A DNA stretch of 64,000 bases from Paenibacillus sp. RC67 (GTDB taxonomy: Bacteria > Bacillota > Bacilli > Paenibacillales > NBRC-103111), in NCBI RefSeq assembly GCF_030020805.1, contig NZ_CP125098.1, forward strand, positions 1,406,001 through 1,470,000. Direction: 5' to 3'. The notes below the pieces were generated by a model. That model was given only the letters and a program-made list of their open reading frames with translations. It was not told the origin of the DNA and ran no database searches. Positions 15,216 to 25,284 of the stretch are shown in pieces. Every line of letters begins with the position of its first letter. The first letter of the stretch is position 1. Both the position numbers and the translations under genes were made by a program.

Positions 15216-17210
15216 TTATTGCCGAGGAAATTGTAGGATTCGATATTCGAAAGTACCTATCTCCAACGTACCTGGTTGAACATTGGTTTGTGTCAAGGCA
15301 TCTATCGCTGGCTCAGGTACTGTAACGGTTCCTCCATTGCCATTCATGTTAACAATGACCCATAGGTCATGAGTGTCCGTATGTCTTGGTGCTACAATAG
15401 TGCCGGAAGTCACGTCGGTTCTAAGCGTTACCTCGGCCACCGCTGCATAGTGATCAATAAGCTTGCGCAGCAGGAGATCTCCTTCTTCTCCGGTTGGCAT
15501 AGAGCCGAGCATCACAATCTTGCCTTTGCCACAGCGGTATTCAGTTATAAAGGCTTTGCCTGGTGCTAATCCTTCCTCTAAAGTACCTATGACAGATGCT
15601 CCAGCTGCTTCAAATACCGAGCTCCACATTCCCAGCGGTGCGGATACACCAAATGCGCTCCCGAGCGTACTGGTGCCTTCCATCGGATAAGTATATAAGG
15701 TTTCAATTCCGGCTAGCTGCTCTAGCTCTTGACTTAATGCAGCATCGGTATGTACGGTGTGATTCTCGGTTCTTCCTCCTGTAAGCGGTCCGATAACCCA
15801 AACCCCGCCTCGTTCTGCAAGCGCCTTGGCACGTTCTCTATATTCTGGTGAGACATAATGAAGGAACGGAGTAAAAAGCAGCTTATAGCCATCAAGATTA
15901 GCTCCTTCCGGAGTCAGATCGCGATGAATCCCCATAGATACGAAGCGCTCGTAAAAGGAAGTAACGAGACCGCGATGATTCAGCTTGCGGTGCGGCTCCG
16001 TTTTGAGAAACGCCTTGGAGCGGTCTGAATAAGTGATGGCCACTTCGGCTTGAGTTGGCCGTGAAGCTACAATGACTGGTTCGATCTGCTTACGAGCCTG
16101 TTCTACCTCCAGGACACTTTGATAGCCGATAGTTGGCTTACCCCATGCGCTTAGGACGGAACCGTGAGGCTGCTCACAGCCTGCTCTTTGCTGACGCCAC
16201 AGCCAGTAGCAGAATGCCTCTGCACCAAGCGCGTAAGCGGCAACAGCTTCTGAACGAAGGTAACCGTTCGGGTGCGGCTTGGCATAGCTTTCTAACGAAG
16301 CGCTGAATGAAGTGCTTGTTTCCATGATCCAGTAATCTTTGCCCTGCTTGAAGTTGCGGAACAGATCGCAATTGATTAAGTACCCCGGCACATTATCAAA
16401 GTTGGCATACGTATCGAACGAGGCGAAATCTAAGTTTTTGAACAGACGCTCATTATCTACATGGAAGGCTACACTGCTGTTATGAGTGATTGGCGCCTTC
16501 GAATACTTCCGGATAATAGCAGCCTGCTCGTCCGAAAACTCCGCGATTTTTTCATAAGAGAATAATTGATACATCGTTTTCAATGAAGAGTTATGCAAGA
16601 ACGGTGCCGCTCCCGGCTGCGGTACTTGTTCAAAAGTATGGTAATATTCGCTCCAAATGTCTGTTCCCCAAGCTTCATTCAACTTTTCAACGGTCCCATA
16701 GCGCTCCTGCAGCCATTGATGCCACAAACCTAGGCAGGTACTGCACATACACTCGGCCACATGCGCTTTGAATTCGTTATCGATCTGCCAACCGATGACA
16801 CCTGGCAGAGGGCCAACCGCTTTAGCGATATGTTCGGTTATGATGGCAGCTCGTTCTCTGAAATAACCATGGTTGGTGCATGCATGCTGTCTCGAGCCGT
16901 GGCCCATCACCGTACCGTTCTCATCCACATACATACGCTCCGGGTGCCCGTGAGTAAACCAGATCGGGGGAGTCGGCGTCGGGGTACACATGACGGTTTG
17001 AATCCCGTTTTGGTAAAGTTGGTTGATTACATTAACGAAGAAGCTCATATCAATATGACCTTCTTCGGGCTCCATTTTGGACCAAGCGAATTCTCCAATC
17101 CGCGCTACATTAATACCAGCTTCCTTCATGAGCCGAATATCCTGAGCGATAACGTCTGCACTCCATAATTCCGGATAAAAGGCAGCTCCGTGATATAATC
17201 GTTTTTCCAT
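15216..17210 (-). CDS. Beta-galactosidase, glycoside hydrolase family 42
   Basis: A 664-residue cytoplasmic GH42 enzyme that removes terminal beta-D-galactosyl units from short galactosides. The family's opening strand (YHGAAFYPELW), the acid/base in GWQIDNEF (Glu146) and the nucleophile in YWIMETSTS (Glu297) are present. Cysteines in QHACTNHG and ECMCSTC match the zinc site seen in GH42 enzymes. After the TIM barrel come a trimerisation domain from about residue 390 and a small beta domain at the C-terminus. No signal peptide is present. It is divergent from an AraC-type regulator gene 322 bp away, which may control it. Natural substrates are likely plant galactan or arabinogalactan fragments rather than lactose. 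Confidence 0.93.
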   Translation of the reverse strand: MEKRLYHGAAFYPELWSADVIAQDIRLMKEAGINVARIGEFAWSKMEPEEGHIDMSFFVNVINQLYQNGIQTVMCTPTPTPPIWFTHGHPERMYVDENGTVMGHGSRQHACTNHGYFRERAAIITEHIAKAVGPLPGVIGWQIDNEFKAHVAECMCSTCLGLWHQWLQERYGTVEKLNEAWGTDIWSEYYHTFEQVPQPGAAPFLHNSSLKTMYQLFSYEKIAEFSDEQAAIIRKYSKAPITHNSSVAFHVDNERLFKNLDFASFDTYANFDNVPGYLINCDLFRNFKQGKDYWIMETSTSFSASLESYAKPHPNGYLRSEAVAAYALGAEAFCYWLWRQQRAGCEQPHGSVLSAWGKPTIGYQSVLEVEQARKQIEPVIVASRPTQAEVAITYSDRSKAFLKTEPHRKLNHRGLVTSFYERFVSMGIHRDLTPEGANLDGYKLLFTPFLHYVSPEYRERAKALAERGGVWVIGPLTGGRTENHTVHTDAALSQELEQLAGIETLYTYPMEGTSTLGSAFGVSAPLGMWSSVFEAAGASVIGTLEEGLAPGKAFITEYRCGKGKIVMLGSMPTGEEGDLLLRKLIDHYAAVAEVTLRTDVTSGTIVAPRHTDTHDLWVIVNMNGNGGTVTVPEPAIDALTQTNVQPGTLEIGTFEYRILQFPRQ

Positions 17211-17532
17211 TTCTCATCTCTCCAGCCTTCAGTTAAATGAACTTTATTCTTCGATTTTAATCATCTTATTAAACTATGGGCTAACGTTCAATTGAAGATT
17301 CTTGTTACCCCCCGCCCATTTCCTTAAACATTATTGATTTGTTTGCACTTTTTTGAAAATCACTGATTTCGAACGGTTTTGCCTGTCTTTTTCCCAGTAA
17401 CATCGATATGCTCAAATGGCTTTTTTCAGGTTCTTCATGAACAAGTTAAATCAGGCTGATGGTGTGGCATACAAATTTAGCTAGAATGGAGATAAACGAT
17501 GAAAGCAGTTGTTTCCCAAGGAGGTTGATACT
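17211..17532. other. Divergent intergenic region, GH42 / AraC regulator
   Basis: These 322 bp should hold the promoters for the beta-galactosidase (leftward) and the AraC-type regulator (rightward). The sequence is AT-rich with a C-run (CCCCCCGCCC) near 17310. I see no clear operator or RNA gene. The far right carries the AAGGAGG site (17518-17524) that fixes the regulator's TTG start. Confidence 0.5.
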
Positions 17533-19077
17533 TTGCTTCGAGCAAGCAAGCTCTTTTACAAATGCCTTAGTCTCTGTTTTGTTTGCAGCACGACACTGGC
17601 TATCGCGGAATTGTTTACAGGGAAAGGTTCATCTTGGAATTTGTATGTACTCATCTCAGGCTGCTTAGCTTTGATGATGATGGGGCTGCTTTATTTGCAG
17701 AGGCGCATTATTGATCCAGAGCCCCTGATTGACAAGCAAGAGGAAAAAAGTAAACCGGATGCCATAATGGCAGCGCAGCTTCAATATTTAACGGATATGA
17801 AACAGAGGCTGGAGCATCAACTGGACGATCAGGCAGCGCTGCTGAACCGTTATTTTTTGCAGCAGCTGTTCCTGGGAGGCTATACGCAGCCCGAGCTGCA
17901 TACTCGGTTGGCTCTAATCGGTGGGGCTCCTTTGGAACAAAAGCTGCTCTCTGTCATGACGTTTCGCATGGAGCCGTTAGAACAGACTCGATTCGCCGAG
18001 AATGACCGGTATTTGCTTCTATTTGCCATTCGCAATGTAATGGAGGAGCTCATTCCTACCGCTTCGCGTTTAACTCCGGTTTCGATCGAGGATAAGATTG
18101 TTCTTTTGACGGCAAGTTCTACCCAGAATAAAGAGATGTTCAGAGCTATGATGGATACTTGGATTGAGATGGTGCAGACCGCAGTTTCACAGTATTTGTC
18201 TCTTAAAATAAGTGTAGGGGTAAGCTCTGCGTTTGTAGACCGGATGGGCATTCCCGATGCCTATCAAGAAAGTCTGGAAGCTCTTAAATACCGCATTTGG
18301 ACTGCTAAGCAGTCCGTTTATTATTACGAAGAACCAACTGTAGGAACCACGAACCTATATCCGCTGCCGCATGAGCTGGAGCAGGAATGGCTGGAGGCAG
18401 TCAAGAATTGCGAGATCGAGAGAGCGGATAACCTTTTACATCAGGTTGTTAGGGAAATGGTTCGTCATGCCGGCAGTCCGCAAATGTTGGAGATGTCCAT
18501 GGTACGCTTATTATTTGCATTTATGGAGCACATGCGGCAATGGGGAATCGTATTCGATATTTGGCAGAACAGCCGTACATCATTGATCCAGCAAGTCTTG
18601 AAGCTGCAATCCGAAGCCGAGATCGAACGTTGGTTTAAGCAAGTATTAATGGATCCATGTCTGACTACATTAGAGGGGAACATGAAATCTTATAAAAAAA
18701 ATCTGCTTGATCAGATCGTAACCATGATTCGTGAAGAATATGATACCGAATTGTCACTTGAAGCTGTAGCCTCCAGGCTGCATTATAATCCGAATTATTT
18801 AAGCGGCCTTTTTAATAAAGAAATGAACATCACATTCAGTGAATATTTAGCTAAACAACGGCATGAGATGGCACGTAAATGGCTTATTGAGACCGGCTTG
18901 CCGGTCAAGGAAATCGCTTGTAGGCTGCAGTATAAAAATTCCCAGAACTTTATCCGTTCCTTCCGTAAAGGGCAAGGCATGACGCCGGGAGAGTTCAGAA
19001 TGAAATATGGCAGAAAGCCGATATTTGATGAGATGGCCTATAGGGCTGAAAGGGGTAATGAGCCTGTATTCGAGTAA
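17533..19077 (+). CDS. Membrane-anchored AraC-family transcriptional regulator
   Basis: A 514-residue protein with two hydrophobic segments at the N-terminus (about residues 10-25 and 38-55), a central region like that of YesN-type regulators, and a C-terminal AraC DNA-binding domain with two helix-turn-helix units (LEAVASRLHYNPNYLSGLFN and VKEIACRLQYKNSQNFIRSFRK). The TTG start is chosen because a perfect AAGGAGG lies 8 nt upstream; an upstream in-frame TTG has no site. It probably controls the orphan binding-protein gene downstream and/or the divergent beta-galactosidase gene. The short extracytoplasmic loop leaves little room for direct ligand sensing outside the cell. Confidence 0.88.
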   Translation: MLRASKLFYKCLSLCFVCSTTLAIAELFTGKGSSWNLYVLISGCLALMMMGLLYLQRRIIDPEPLIDKQEEKSKPDAIMAAQLQYLTDMKQRLEHQLDDQAALLNRYFLQQLFLGGYTQPELHTRLALIGGAPLEQKLLSVMTFRMEPLEQTRFAENDRYLLLFAIRNVMEELIPTASRLTPVSIEDKIVLLTASSTQNKEMFRAMMDTWIEMVQTAVSQYLSLKISVGVSSAFVDRMGIPDAYQESLEALKYRIWTAKQSVYYYEEPTVGTTNLYPLPHELEQEWLEAVKNCEIERADNLLHQVVREMVRHAGSPQMLEMSMVRLLFAFMEHMRQWGIVFDIWQNSRTSLIQQVLKLQSEAEIERWFKQVLMDPCLTTLEGNMKSYKKNLLDQIVTMIREEYDTELSLEAVASRLHYNPNYLSGLFNKEMNITFSEYLAKQRHEMARKWLIETGLPVKEIACRLQYKNSQNFIRSFRKGQGMTPGEFRMKYGRKPIFDEMAYRAERGNEPVFE

Positions 19078-19237
19078 GTCGGCTATCCATTGAATAATCA
19101 TAGGATTACAAAGATAATCACAAGATCATCTTTGATACACAGGTATACATAAGATGATAGACCGTAATGATACTCTCTTATATTCTGTTGTTGATAGTTC
19201 AAAAAAGAGCTGAAAGAACAAATTAGGAGGGGTTCGA

Positions 19238-20611
19238 ATGAACATGGGAAAGGGCAGAGCAACATATTATAAAAGAAAAGCCGTTACTTCTATTGTATGG
19301 TTAGCCATGCTTTCTTTGACGGTAACCGCTTGCGGCGGAAACAGTGCTGGTCGAAACAGCGGCGCGGATAGCGGGAAGAAGGAAGAAACCCCCAAACAAC
19401 AATCCCTGGCTCCGGAAAAAGCAGATTTGACAATTACGTCCAGCGGCGCGCTAAGCGAAGAGTCGTTTGAGGCAAACTATGGGAAATATTTAAAAGCCAA
19501 ATTTCCTAACTACACATTCAAATATATTAAAAAGGCTACCGGAAGTCTAATCACTGACCTTATGACCGCAGGCACACCTATCGACATCATATACGAAAGC
19601 TCAGGGAATATTTTTGATGGGCTTATCAATCCTGGCTTGGCAATGGATATCAGCGATAAGCTTAAGCAGCATAACGTGGATTTAAGCCGATTTGATCAGG
19701 GCTCGATCGATGTTATGCGGCAGCTGGCCAAGGGCGGAATATACGGTCTGCCGGTGAACGACATGACAATGGTGACTTACTATAACAAGGAAATATTCGA
19801 TCGCTTCGGAGAGCCTTATCCGAAAGACGGCATGACTTGGGAAGAAACGCTTGAAATAGCCAAACGGCTGACCAGAACGGATAACGGAAAAACGTATTTG
19901 GGGCTCGTCGTTTCACCGCTGCACTATATTAGGTTAAATCAGCTTTCCGTAGGTGCCGTAGATCCGAAGACAGAGAAATCCTTGGCGCAGGAGGAACGCT
20001 GGAAACGGATATATCAGGGCATTTATAAGGCTCAAGGGGATATGCCGGACTATAAAAAATTTGTCGCCTCCAACTCCAACAAAATGCCATACAAAAATGA
20101 GTTTTACAAAGAAAAAAATCTCGCTATGTTCGTTTACCTGTCCGACTTGTACTCAGCCAACACGAATGAGCTGGATCAAATGACTTGGAATATGGTTTCT
20201 TCCCCAGTATTCAAGGATTCGCCGAAGATAGGAACGCAATCGTACCCGACTTTCTGGAATATCGCATCCATTTCCAAGCAGCAGGATGCTGCCATGGAGG
20301 TCCTTAAATATTTGACATCCGATGAATTACAGATGATTGTGTCCAAGCGAGGCGAAATGACCTCATTGAAAAACGATCAAATCCGCAAAGCGATGGGGCA
20401 GGATTTAAAGGTGAAAAATATTAATTTCCAATCCACCTACTTCCTTACTCCGGCGGCAAGCTCATCGCGCAGTTCCTTAGAGCCTCTTGCGCAAAAACCG
20501 TTGGAATCGGCCATTGTTGAAGTGGCTACCGACGCGACGGATATTAACTCGGCCTTACGGAAAGCGGAAGAAACGGCTAACAAAGCCATTGAAACGGAGA
20601 AGAAAAAATAA
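19238..20611 (+). CDS. Extracellular sugar-binding lipoprotein of an ABC transporter (orphan)
   Basis: A 457-residue lipoprotein with a VTAC lipobox (Cys32) and a bacterial extracellular solute-binding protein family 1 fold, including AKGGIYGLPVNDMTMVTYYNKEIFDRFG, the usual ligand-pocket region of sugar-binding proteins. The AGGAGGGG site supports the ATG. It lies between two AraC regulators and is followed by a terminator; no permease or ATPase gene is nearby. It must borrow a transporter encoded elsewhere or act as a sensor partner for the large AraC-type membrane regulator just downstream. The sugar is unknown; beta-galactosides are possible from the nearby GH42. Confidence 0.85.
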   Translation: MNMGKGRATYYKRKAVTSIVWLAMLSLTVTACGGNSAGRNSGADSGKKEETPKQQSLAPEKADLTITSSGALSEESFEANYGKYLKAKFPNYTFKYIKKATGSLITDLMTAGTPIDIIYESSGNIFDGLINPGLAMDISDKLKQHNVDLSRFDQGSIDVMRQLAKGGIYGLPVNDMTMVTYYNKEIFDRFGEPYPKDGMTWEETLEIAKRLTRTDNGKTYLGLVVSPLHYIRLNQLSVGAVDPKTEKSLAQEERWKRIYQGIYKAQGDMPDYKKFVASNSNKMPYKNEFYKEKNLAMFVYLSDLYSANTNELDQMTWNMVSSPVFKDSPKIGTQSYPTFWNIASISKQQDAAMEVLKYLTSDELQMIVSKRGEMTSLKNDQIRKAMGQDLKVKNINFQSTYFLTPAASSSRSSLEPLAQKPLESAIVEVATDATDINSALRKAEETANKAIETEKKK

Positions 20612-20631
20612 GCCTTTGAAGAACAAATCAG

Positions 20632-20665
20632 GCGTTTTCGGGATGTATTCCGAAGCGCTTTTTTT
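20632..20665 (+). terminator. Terminator after the orphan binding-protein gene
   Basis: The stem GCGTTTTCGG/CCGAAGCGC with an 8-nt loop is followed by seven T, starting about 20 bp after the stop codon. Confidence 0.8.
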
Positions 20666-20806
20666 ATTTGGCTGCAAAAGTTAAATTTGGACTATGGATT
20701 GTAATCGTAACGTATACCAAGATAGAAGGAGGAATTGAGTCATAAAAAGTGAATTTTATATAGTGTAACTCACTGTTTTTTAAGATAAAGTACGCGGCTT
20801 TGTTGA

Positions 20807-20873
20807 TTGCAGTACCCTAAGCATTACTGTATAATGAACCGAAGCAAACTAATGGTGGTTTGGTATACTAAAC
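20807..20873 (+). promoter_or_regulatory. SigmaA-like promoter and palindromic operator candidate
   Basis: TTGCAG (20807-20812) and TATAAT (20830-20835) are separated by 17 bp. Just downstream is the near-palindrome GTTTGGTATACTAAAC (20858-20873, 14 of 16 positions symmetrical), a plausible repressor site. The promoter would give the large AraC-type gene a leader of about 210 nt. The rest of the 20666-21052 gap shows nothing else I can name. Confidence 0.5.
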
Positions 20874-21052
20874 AAGAACAATCAATTAGGGGCTTTTTTC
20901 TCATGTACAGTACGTTATCTGTAGTTCTGAAGTAATAGTTTTATAAATACAGTCCATCTCCGCTGCCAATCGTTCTTTCTAGGATGTTAAGCGGTTTCAT
21001 AAAATAGAGAGCAGCTAGAGCTGCCAGGCTGCTCCCAGGAGGGAATCGTCAG

Positions 21053-23362
21053 ATGCCGAAATATTTAGTGCGTTTGATCAGTTTTACTTTCATAGTAGCG
21101 GCGATTCCTGTTATTTCCATTGGCCTTATATCTTATTTCATAGCTTCTGGCGATATAGAGGATAAAGTCAAAGACGGAAACATGCAGGTTTTGCTGCAAA
21201 CTCAGATGAGGGTCGAGCAGGTTCTGAAAACGTTGGAACTTACCTCCCTTCAATTTGTCAATTCACCGTTGGTCGCTTCGTCCGTGAATGAGAATTTGAG
21301 CTATGATGATTTCGCGAAGCTTCGTGACTTATCCAAAGGCTTGTACAACCTGCAGACGTTTACGAGTGTAAGGGAAGCTTATTTGATTAATTTCAATATG
21401 GACTGGATGGTCAGCTTTTCTACATTCCGGCGTCTCAGCACTTACCCTGATCGGGATGTATTGACCTCTTATGCGAAGTATCCGAACAGTTTGTTTTGGA
21501 TAACCCAAAGTCCCAAATCACAGGACAAGCCAGTCGATGAGGAAGGCAACACTCAGGAAGCGTCTACACCACCTGTAATTCGGATGGTCTATAAAATTCC
21601 AGTCATCCCCATGACCAACCAGCCCAAAGGTCTTCTCGTTGTAGAAATATTGAACAGCCAGGTCAAGAACCTGTTGATGAACAACAAGAAGCTGGGTGAA
21701 GTGTATGTATTGGACAGGGAAGGTCGCAACTTCCTGCTAGAGGATAACGAGGTAGACAACAATCAGGCTATTCATGCGCTAGTAGCTGATAGGGTTCGCG
21801 AGACGCAGGAAGATTCCGGTTTTTTTAACGCATACGTCAATGATAAAGAATTAGGCATTTCGTACCGATCTTCGCCTTATAACGGGTGGACTTACATTTC
21901 TGCCGTATCCATCCAGGATATTACGAAGCAGTCGAAGAAAATTGCCTGGGTTACTTTTATAGCATGCACGGTCATCTTCGTTTTGGTTGGGATTCTTGCC
22001 TTTTACGGCAGCCGACGTATGTACTCACCTATCAAACGATTATTCGAATTCACGAAGCAAATCGAGGTGGAGGGTCAGGAGCACAAGGACGAAATTGTCC
22101 GGATTGAACAGCGCTTCCGAACGTTATTCAGTACGGAGAAACAGCTGCAGCAGCAGGTGCGTGGGCAATTCAGCCAGTTGAAGGAGTTTCTTGTGCTTAA
22201 GCTGTTTACGGGACAAATCTCGGACAGTGACTTCGCCTACCGTTCACAAAAGTTTGGCTTCCCTACAGAGTGGAAATGTCTTGGTGTCCTAACGGTACAG
22301 ATCGATACGCTGCAGGAGAGCAGGTATCGCGATCATGATAAGGAACTTCTGCTGTTCGCCATTAACAATATGGTCGGAGAGCTGATTCCGCAGCAGGATA
22401 GGTTCAGTCCCGTATTACTCGATCAATCGCAAGTGACGCTGCTCGTTTGTCGTTCCGACAATGAAGCTGAGCGTAAAGCCTATTTCTTCCAGACGGCTGA
22501 AATGATTAAGCAAAAGATTCACGAATTTTTGCAGCTGCCGATCAGTATTGGAATAAGCCGACCGTTCGAGAAAGCGACGGAATCGGTATTGGCTTACGGG
22601 GAATGTCTTGAGGCGTTGAAGTGCAGAATCAGCCTAGGTAATGAAATCATAGTTCATTATGAGGATATTGATGCAGGCAAGAAGGAAATGGAGATTACCG
22701 TCTACACTCAGTTGAAGCTGCTTGAAGATCAGCTCGTAAATTCACTCAAGCTGGGTGAAGTCGACCGTGTAGATATGGTGTTCGATAAATATATTGCCGT
22801 CATCGTCGAGAAAGGCATTCACTTTAACGAGTATCCGGCGCTTATGATGCAGCTAATTTCTAAAGTATATCAACTGGTACAGGAGCAGGGCGGCTCTGTG
22901 AAGAAGGTACTCGGCAGCAAAGCGACGATAGACCATTTCCTCAAATTAAATACGTTGGAGGATATTATCAAATGGTTCAAAGTGGAGCTGTTTGAGCCGA
23001 TCATCAGCTTCTTGAATCATCAGGCTGAGTCGCAGTACGTCAATATAGCCAATCAAATGGCGAAGCTCGTACATGAACGGTTTGACCAGGATATTTCGCT
23101 TGAGGCTTGCGCGTCGATATTGAATTTCCATCCGGTTTACTTAAGCCGGGTGTTCAAGAAAGAGATGGGCATTAATTTCAGCGAATATTTGGCTGAATAC
23201 CGCATGAATACGGCCAAAACATGGCTGGAAAATACGAGCTTGAAAATATCGGAAATCGCGGAAAAGCTGAACTATACCAATACGACCGCGTTCATACGAA
23301 CGTTCCGTAAAATTGTAGGGATGACGCCAGGACAGTATCGCGACCAATATAATAAAGATTAA
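21053..23362 (+). CDS. Transmembrane sensor / AraC-family regulator (one-component)
   Basis: A 769-residue one-component regulator. A first membrane helix (about residues 8-30), an extracellular sensor region of about 270 residues resembling Cache domains, and a second helix (near 298-318, VTFIACTVIFVLVGILAFYG) come first. A short HAMP-like and coiled-coil linker and a YesN-like middle follow, and the protein ends with a C-terminal AraC domain (LEACASILNFHPVYLSRVFK and ISEIAEKLNYTNTTAFIRTFRK). An AGGAGGGA site precedes the ATG. In Paenibacillaceae such proteins often sit beside sugar transporters. Here it follows the orphan sugar-binding lipoprotein, which may present the ligand to it. It ends at a bidirectional terminator. 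Confidence 0.88.
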   Translation: MPKYLVRLISFTFIVAAIPVISIGLISYFIASGDIEDKVKDGNMQVLLQTQMRVEQVLKTLELTSLQFVNSPLVASSVNENLSYDDFAKLRDLSKGLYNLQTFTSVREAYLINFNMDWMVSFSTFRRLSTYPDRDVLTSYAKYPNSLFWITQSPKSQDKPVDEEGNTQEASTPPVIRMVYKIPVIPMTNQPKGLLVVEILNSQVKNLLMNNKKLGEVYVLDREGRNFLLEDNEVDNNQAIHALVADRVRETQEDSGFFNAYVNDKELGISYRSSPYNGWTYISAVSIQDITKQSKKIAWVTFIACTVIFVLVGILAFYGSRRMYSPIKRLFEFTKQIEVEGQEHKDEIVRIEQRFRTLFSTEKQLQQQVRGQFSQLKEFLVLKLFTGQISDSDFAYRSQKFGFPTEWKCLGVLTVQIDTLQESRYRDHDKELLLFAINNMVGELIPQQDRFSPVLLDQSQVTLLVCRSDNEAERKAYFFQTAEMIKQKIHEFLQLPISIGISRPFEKATESVLAYGECLEALKCRISLGNEIIVHYEDIDAGKKEMEITVYTQLKLLEDQLVNSLKLGEVDRVDMVFDKYIAVIVEKGIHFNEYPALMMQLISKVYQLVQEQGGSVKKVLGSKATIDHFLKLNTLEDIIKWFKVELFEPIISFLNHQAESQYVNIANQMAKLVHERFDQDISLEACASILNFHPVYLSRVFKKEMGINFSEYLAEYRMNTAKTWLENTSLKISEIAEKLNYTNTTAFIRTFRKIVGMTPGQYRDQYNKD

Positions 23363-23385
23363 GCATTAAAACGATATAAGCACAA

Positions 23386-23436
23386 AAAAAGGGCTATCCC
23401 AATGTTCATCATAGATGACGAAGGGACAGCCCTTTT
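23386..23436. terminator. Bidirectional terminator between convergent genes
   Basis: AAAAAGGGCTATCCC and GGGACAGCCCTTTT form a long stem with T-runs on both strands. It serves the AraC-type gene on the plus strand and the PhoX-type gene on the minus strand. Confidence 0.8.
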
Positions 23437-23454
23437 GCTGCTTAATAAATAGAG

Positions 23455-25134
23455 TTAGTAATTAAACCCGCTTATTACGACAACGGCCGGTCGAGGAGCA
23501 TGGCTGCCTGGGAGGCTGCCCCAACGGCTCGTAGGTTTGGAAGCCTCGGTTGTATTTGCACCCGGATGCTGTACCGCTACAAACATGGAGCGTTCGTCGG
23601 GTGTAAAGCAAGGACCGACGAGTGCAGCGTCGTTCGGAGCGGAAGCGAACTGCATTATTTTGCGTTTGGGCGAAACCGGTGAAACGATGGCGAACAAACC
23701 GTTATTTTTAAAATCGGTGTAGGCTCCTTGATTTAATTGACCAGGAGCTATGTTTGTGCCAACCCACAGATTGCCGAGATGATCTGCGATCAAGCTGTCC
23801 GGAGAACTGAATTCACCTTGGCGTCCGCCGCTTAGAATGGTCTCCAGGCTGAACTCGAGCGCTCCATAATTACTGTCCTTCTCGATGAGGCGGCTAATCT
23901 GTCCATGCAGGTTGCCATGCCGAACATTGTTTGTATGAGTGATGAACAATGTCCCTTCCTCCGGGCTGAGTTGTACGGTTTCCGGACGGTCGGAAGGTGT
24001 GGCGCCAAGAATGAGCGCCGCTTCACCAGCATACACATACACATCCGCTTCTTCTTTAAACAGCTCCAGCAACTCTTCCCTGGTGTATTCGATGGGTTCA
24101 GGGAGCTGGAAATGCAGGTCATTCAATGCGTCACGCACAGCATCAATGGATAGGGCAACCCAGCGTCCATGAACAAGATTTGCGGCATATAACGTACCCT
24201 CAGTCAGCAGCTCGGAATTGGCTTTTCCTTTGGCTGATGCGTAGGTGCCTTTACTTATGTATTTATAGATGCAGGCATAAGCAGCGCCGTCTCCCATATA
24301 GACAACAGCTTGGCCTTCCTTGCTGAGACTCATTGCGATACTGCCATGTTGAAACCGTCCAAGTGCCGTTTGCTTACGCAGCTTGAAGCTGGTGTCGAAA
24401 GGATCGATCTCAGTTACCCAGCCATAGTGCGTCTGAGGCAGTCCAAGCTCCCGGCTGGTGTCGGCAAAGCTTCTCTCTCCAGAGAGCTGTGTGCCCCAGA
24501 GCGTTTTGCCTCCAGAACCGTTGCCTAGAGAACCTTGAACTCGGCTAGCCCCATGAACCGATTTAGCGCCACGTGCCGGTCCGGCCAGATCAATTGCCTC
24601 CAGACCCGTGACCCGGCGAGCGTAAGGGGATGTCTTGTCCAATTTCCAAGTGCCATCCGTATCGCGATAAACGCCGATGACCGAACCGCCTTGATTGTAT
24701 AGTAACTTCTGAATTTGCGATGGGGAGTAATGTCCGTTCGGTTTGCTCCCTTCTACCCATAAAGGATCTGTCGATTCGTGGTTCACCCAGAGTAAGCCGT
24801 TGACAGAGGAGCCATCAATAGGGTGATAACAGGTGTAGCTGTTATTGAAGCCGAACGTATCTCCTTTTGCATTGATGGTGTCGCCGTATGCTGCGAGAAT
24901 ATGGGATTTGAAGCCTTTGGGTAGTACAAGCTCGTCTTGATTAGATGGCTCAATGAGTCCGGGAGATGTGGTCAGAGGGGTGCTTGGGTAACTAAAAAGA
25001 GCCTTAGGACTCTCCTCAGCTGATGCTTTGCCGCTGAATAGGCCGAGGCCAGAGGAGGCGGCGAGCAGTGTAGCCGTTCCCGAGCCGACATATGCCAAAA
25101 AGGAGCGTCGGGAAATTTGCTTGTTTTCGTTCAT
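23455..25134 (-). CDS. PhoX-family (DUF839) phosphatase, Tat-exported
   Basis: A 559-residue protein of the PhoX/DUF839 family, which contains Ca2+/Fe-dependent extracytoplasmic alkaline phosphatases. The N-terminus has a twin-arginine signal (ISRRSFLAYVGSG) and a hydrophobic core ending at KASAEE. Family blocks visible include LLWVNHEST, GWVTEIDP and YMGDGAAYACIYKY. The start is ATG at 25134, with AAAGGAGG 6 nt upstream; the longer reading from 25164 would skip this site. It would release phosphate from organic phosphoesters outside the membrane. No phosphate-regulon box was identified. Some DUF839 proteins may be non-enzymatic beta-propellers, so phosphatase activity is a family-based inference. 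Confidence 0.82.
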   Translation of the reverse strand: MNENKQISRRSFLAYVGSGTATLLAASSGLGLFSGKASAEESPKALFSYPSTPLTTSPGLIEPSNQDELVLPKGFKSHILAAYGDTINAKGDTFGFNNSYTCYHPIDGSSVNGLLWVNHESTDPLWVEGSKPNGHYSPSQIQKLLYNQGGSVIGVYRDTDGTWKLDKTSPYARRVTGLEAIDLAGPARGAKSVHGASRVQGSLGNGSGGKTLWGTQLSGERSFADTSRELGLPQTHYGWVTEIDPFDTSFKLRKQTALGRFQHGSIAMSLSKEGQAVVYMGDGAAYACIYKYISKGTYASAKGKANSELLTEGTLYAANLVHGRWVALSIDAVRDALNDLHFQLPEPIEYTREELLELFKEEADVYVYAGEAALILGATPSDRPETVQLSPEEGTLFITHTNNVRHGNLHGQISRLIEKDSNYGALEFSLETILSGGRQGEFSSPDSLIADHLGNLWVGTNIAPGQLNQGAYTDFKNNGLFAIVSPVSPKRKIMQFASAPNDAALVGPCFTPDERSMFVAVQHPGANTTEASKPTSRWGSLPGSHAPRPAVVVISGFNY

Positions 25135-25284
25135 TATGATCCTCCTTTGAATTTGTAGATTCACATGATATGTAAGCTATTTATATGAAAATATATCTAG
25201 TAAAAGAGAGGTTATAAACATTATAATAGGGACTAAGACTTATGTATATAGTGTACCTCGCTAATATGACTCTAGAGGTGAGAC

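Noticed and set aside
16761..17168. 135-codon plus-strand frame
   Set aside because: It lies entirely opposite the conserved GH42 coding sequence and has no ribosome site or family resemblance.
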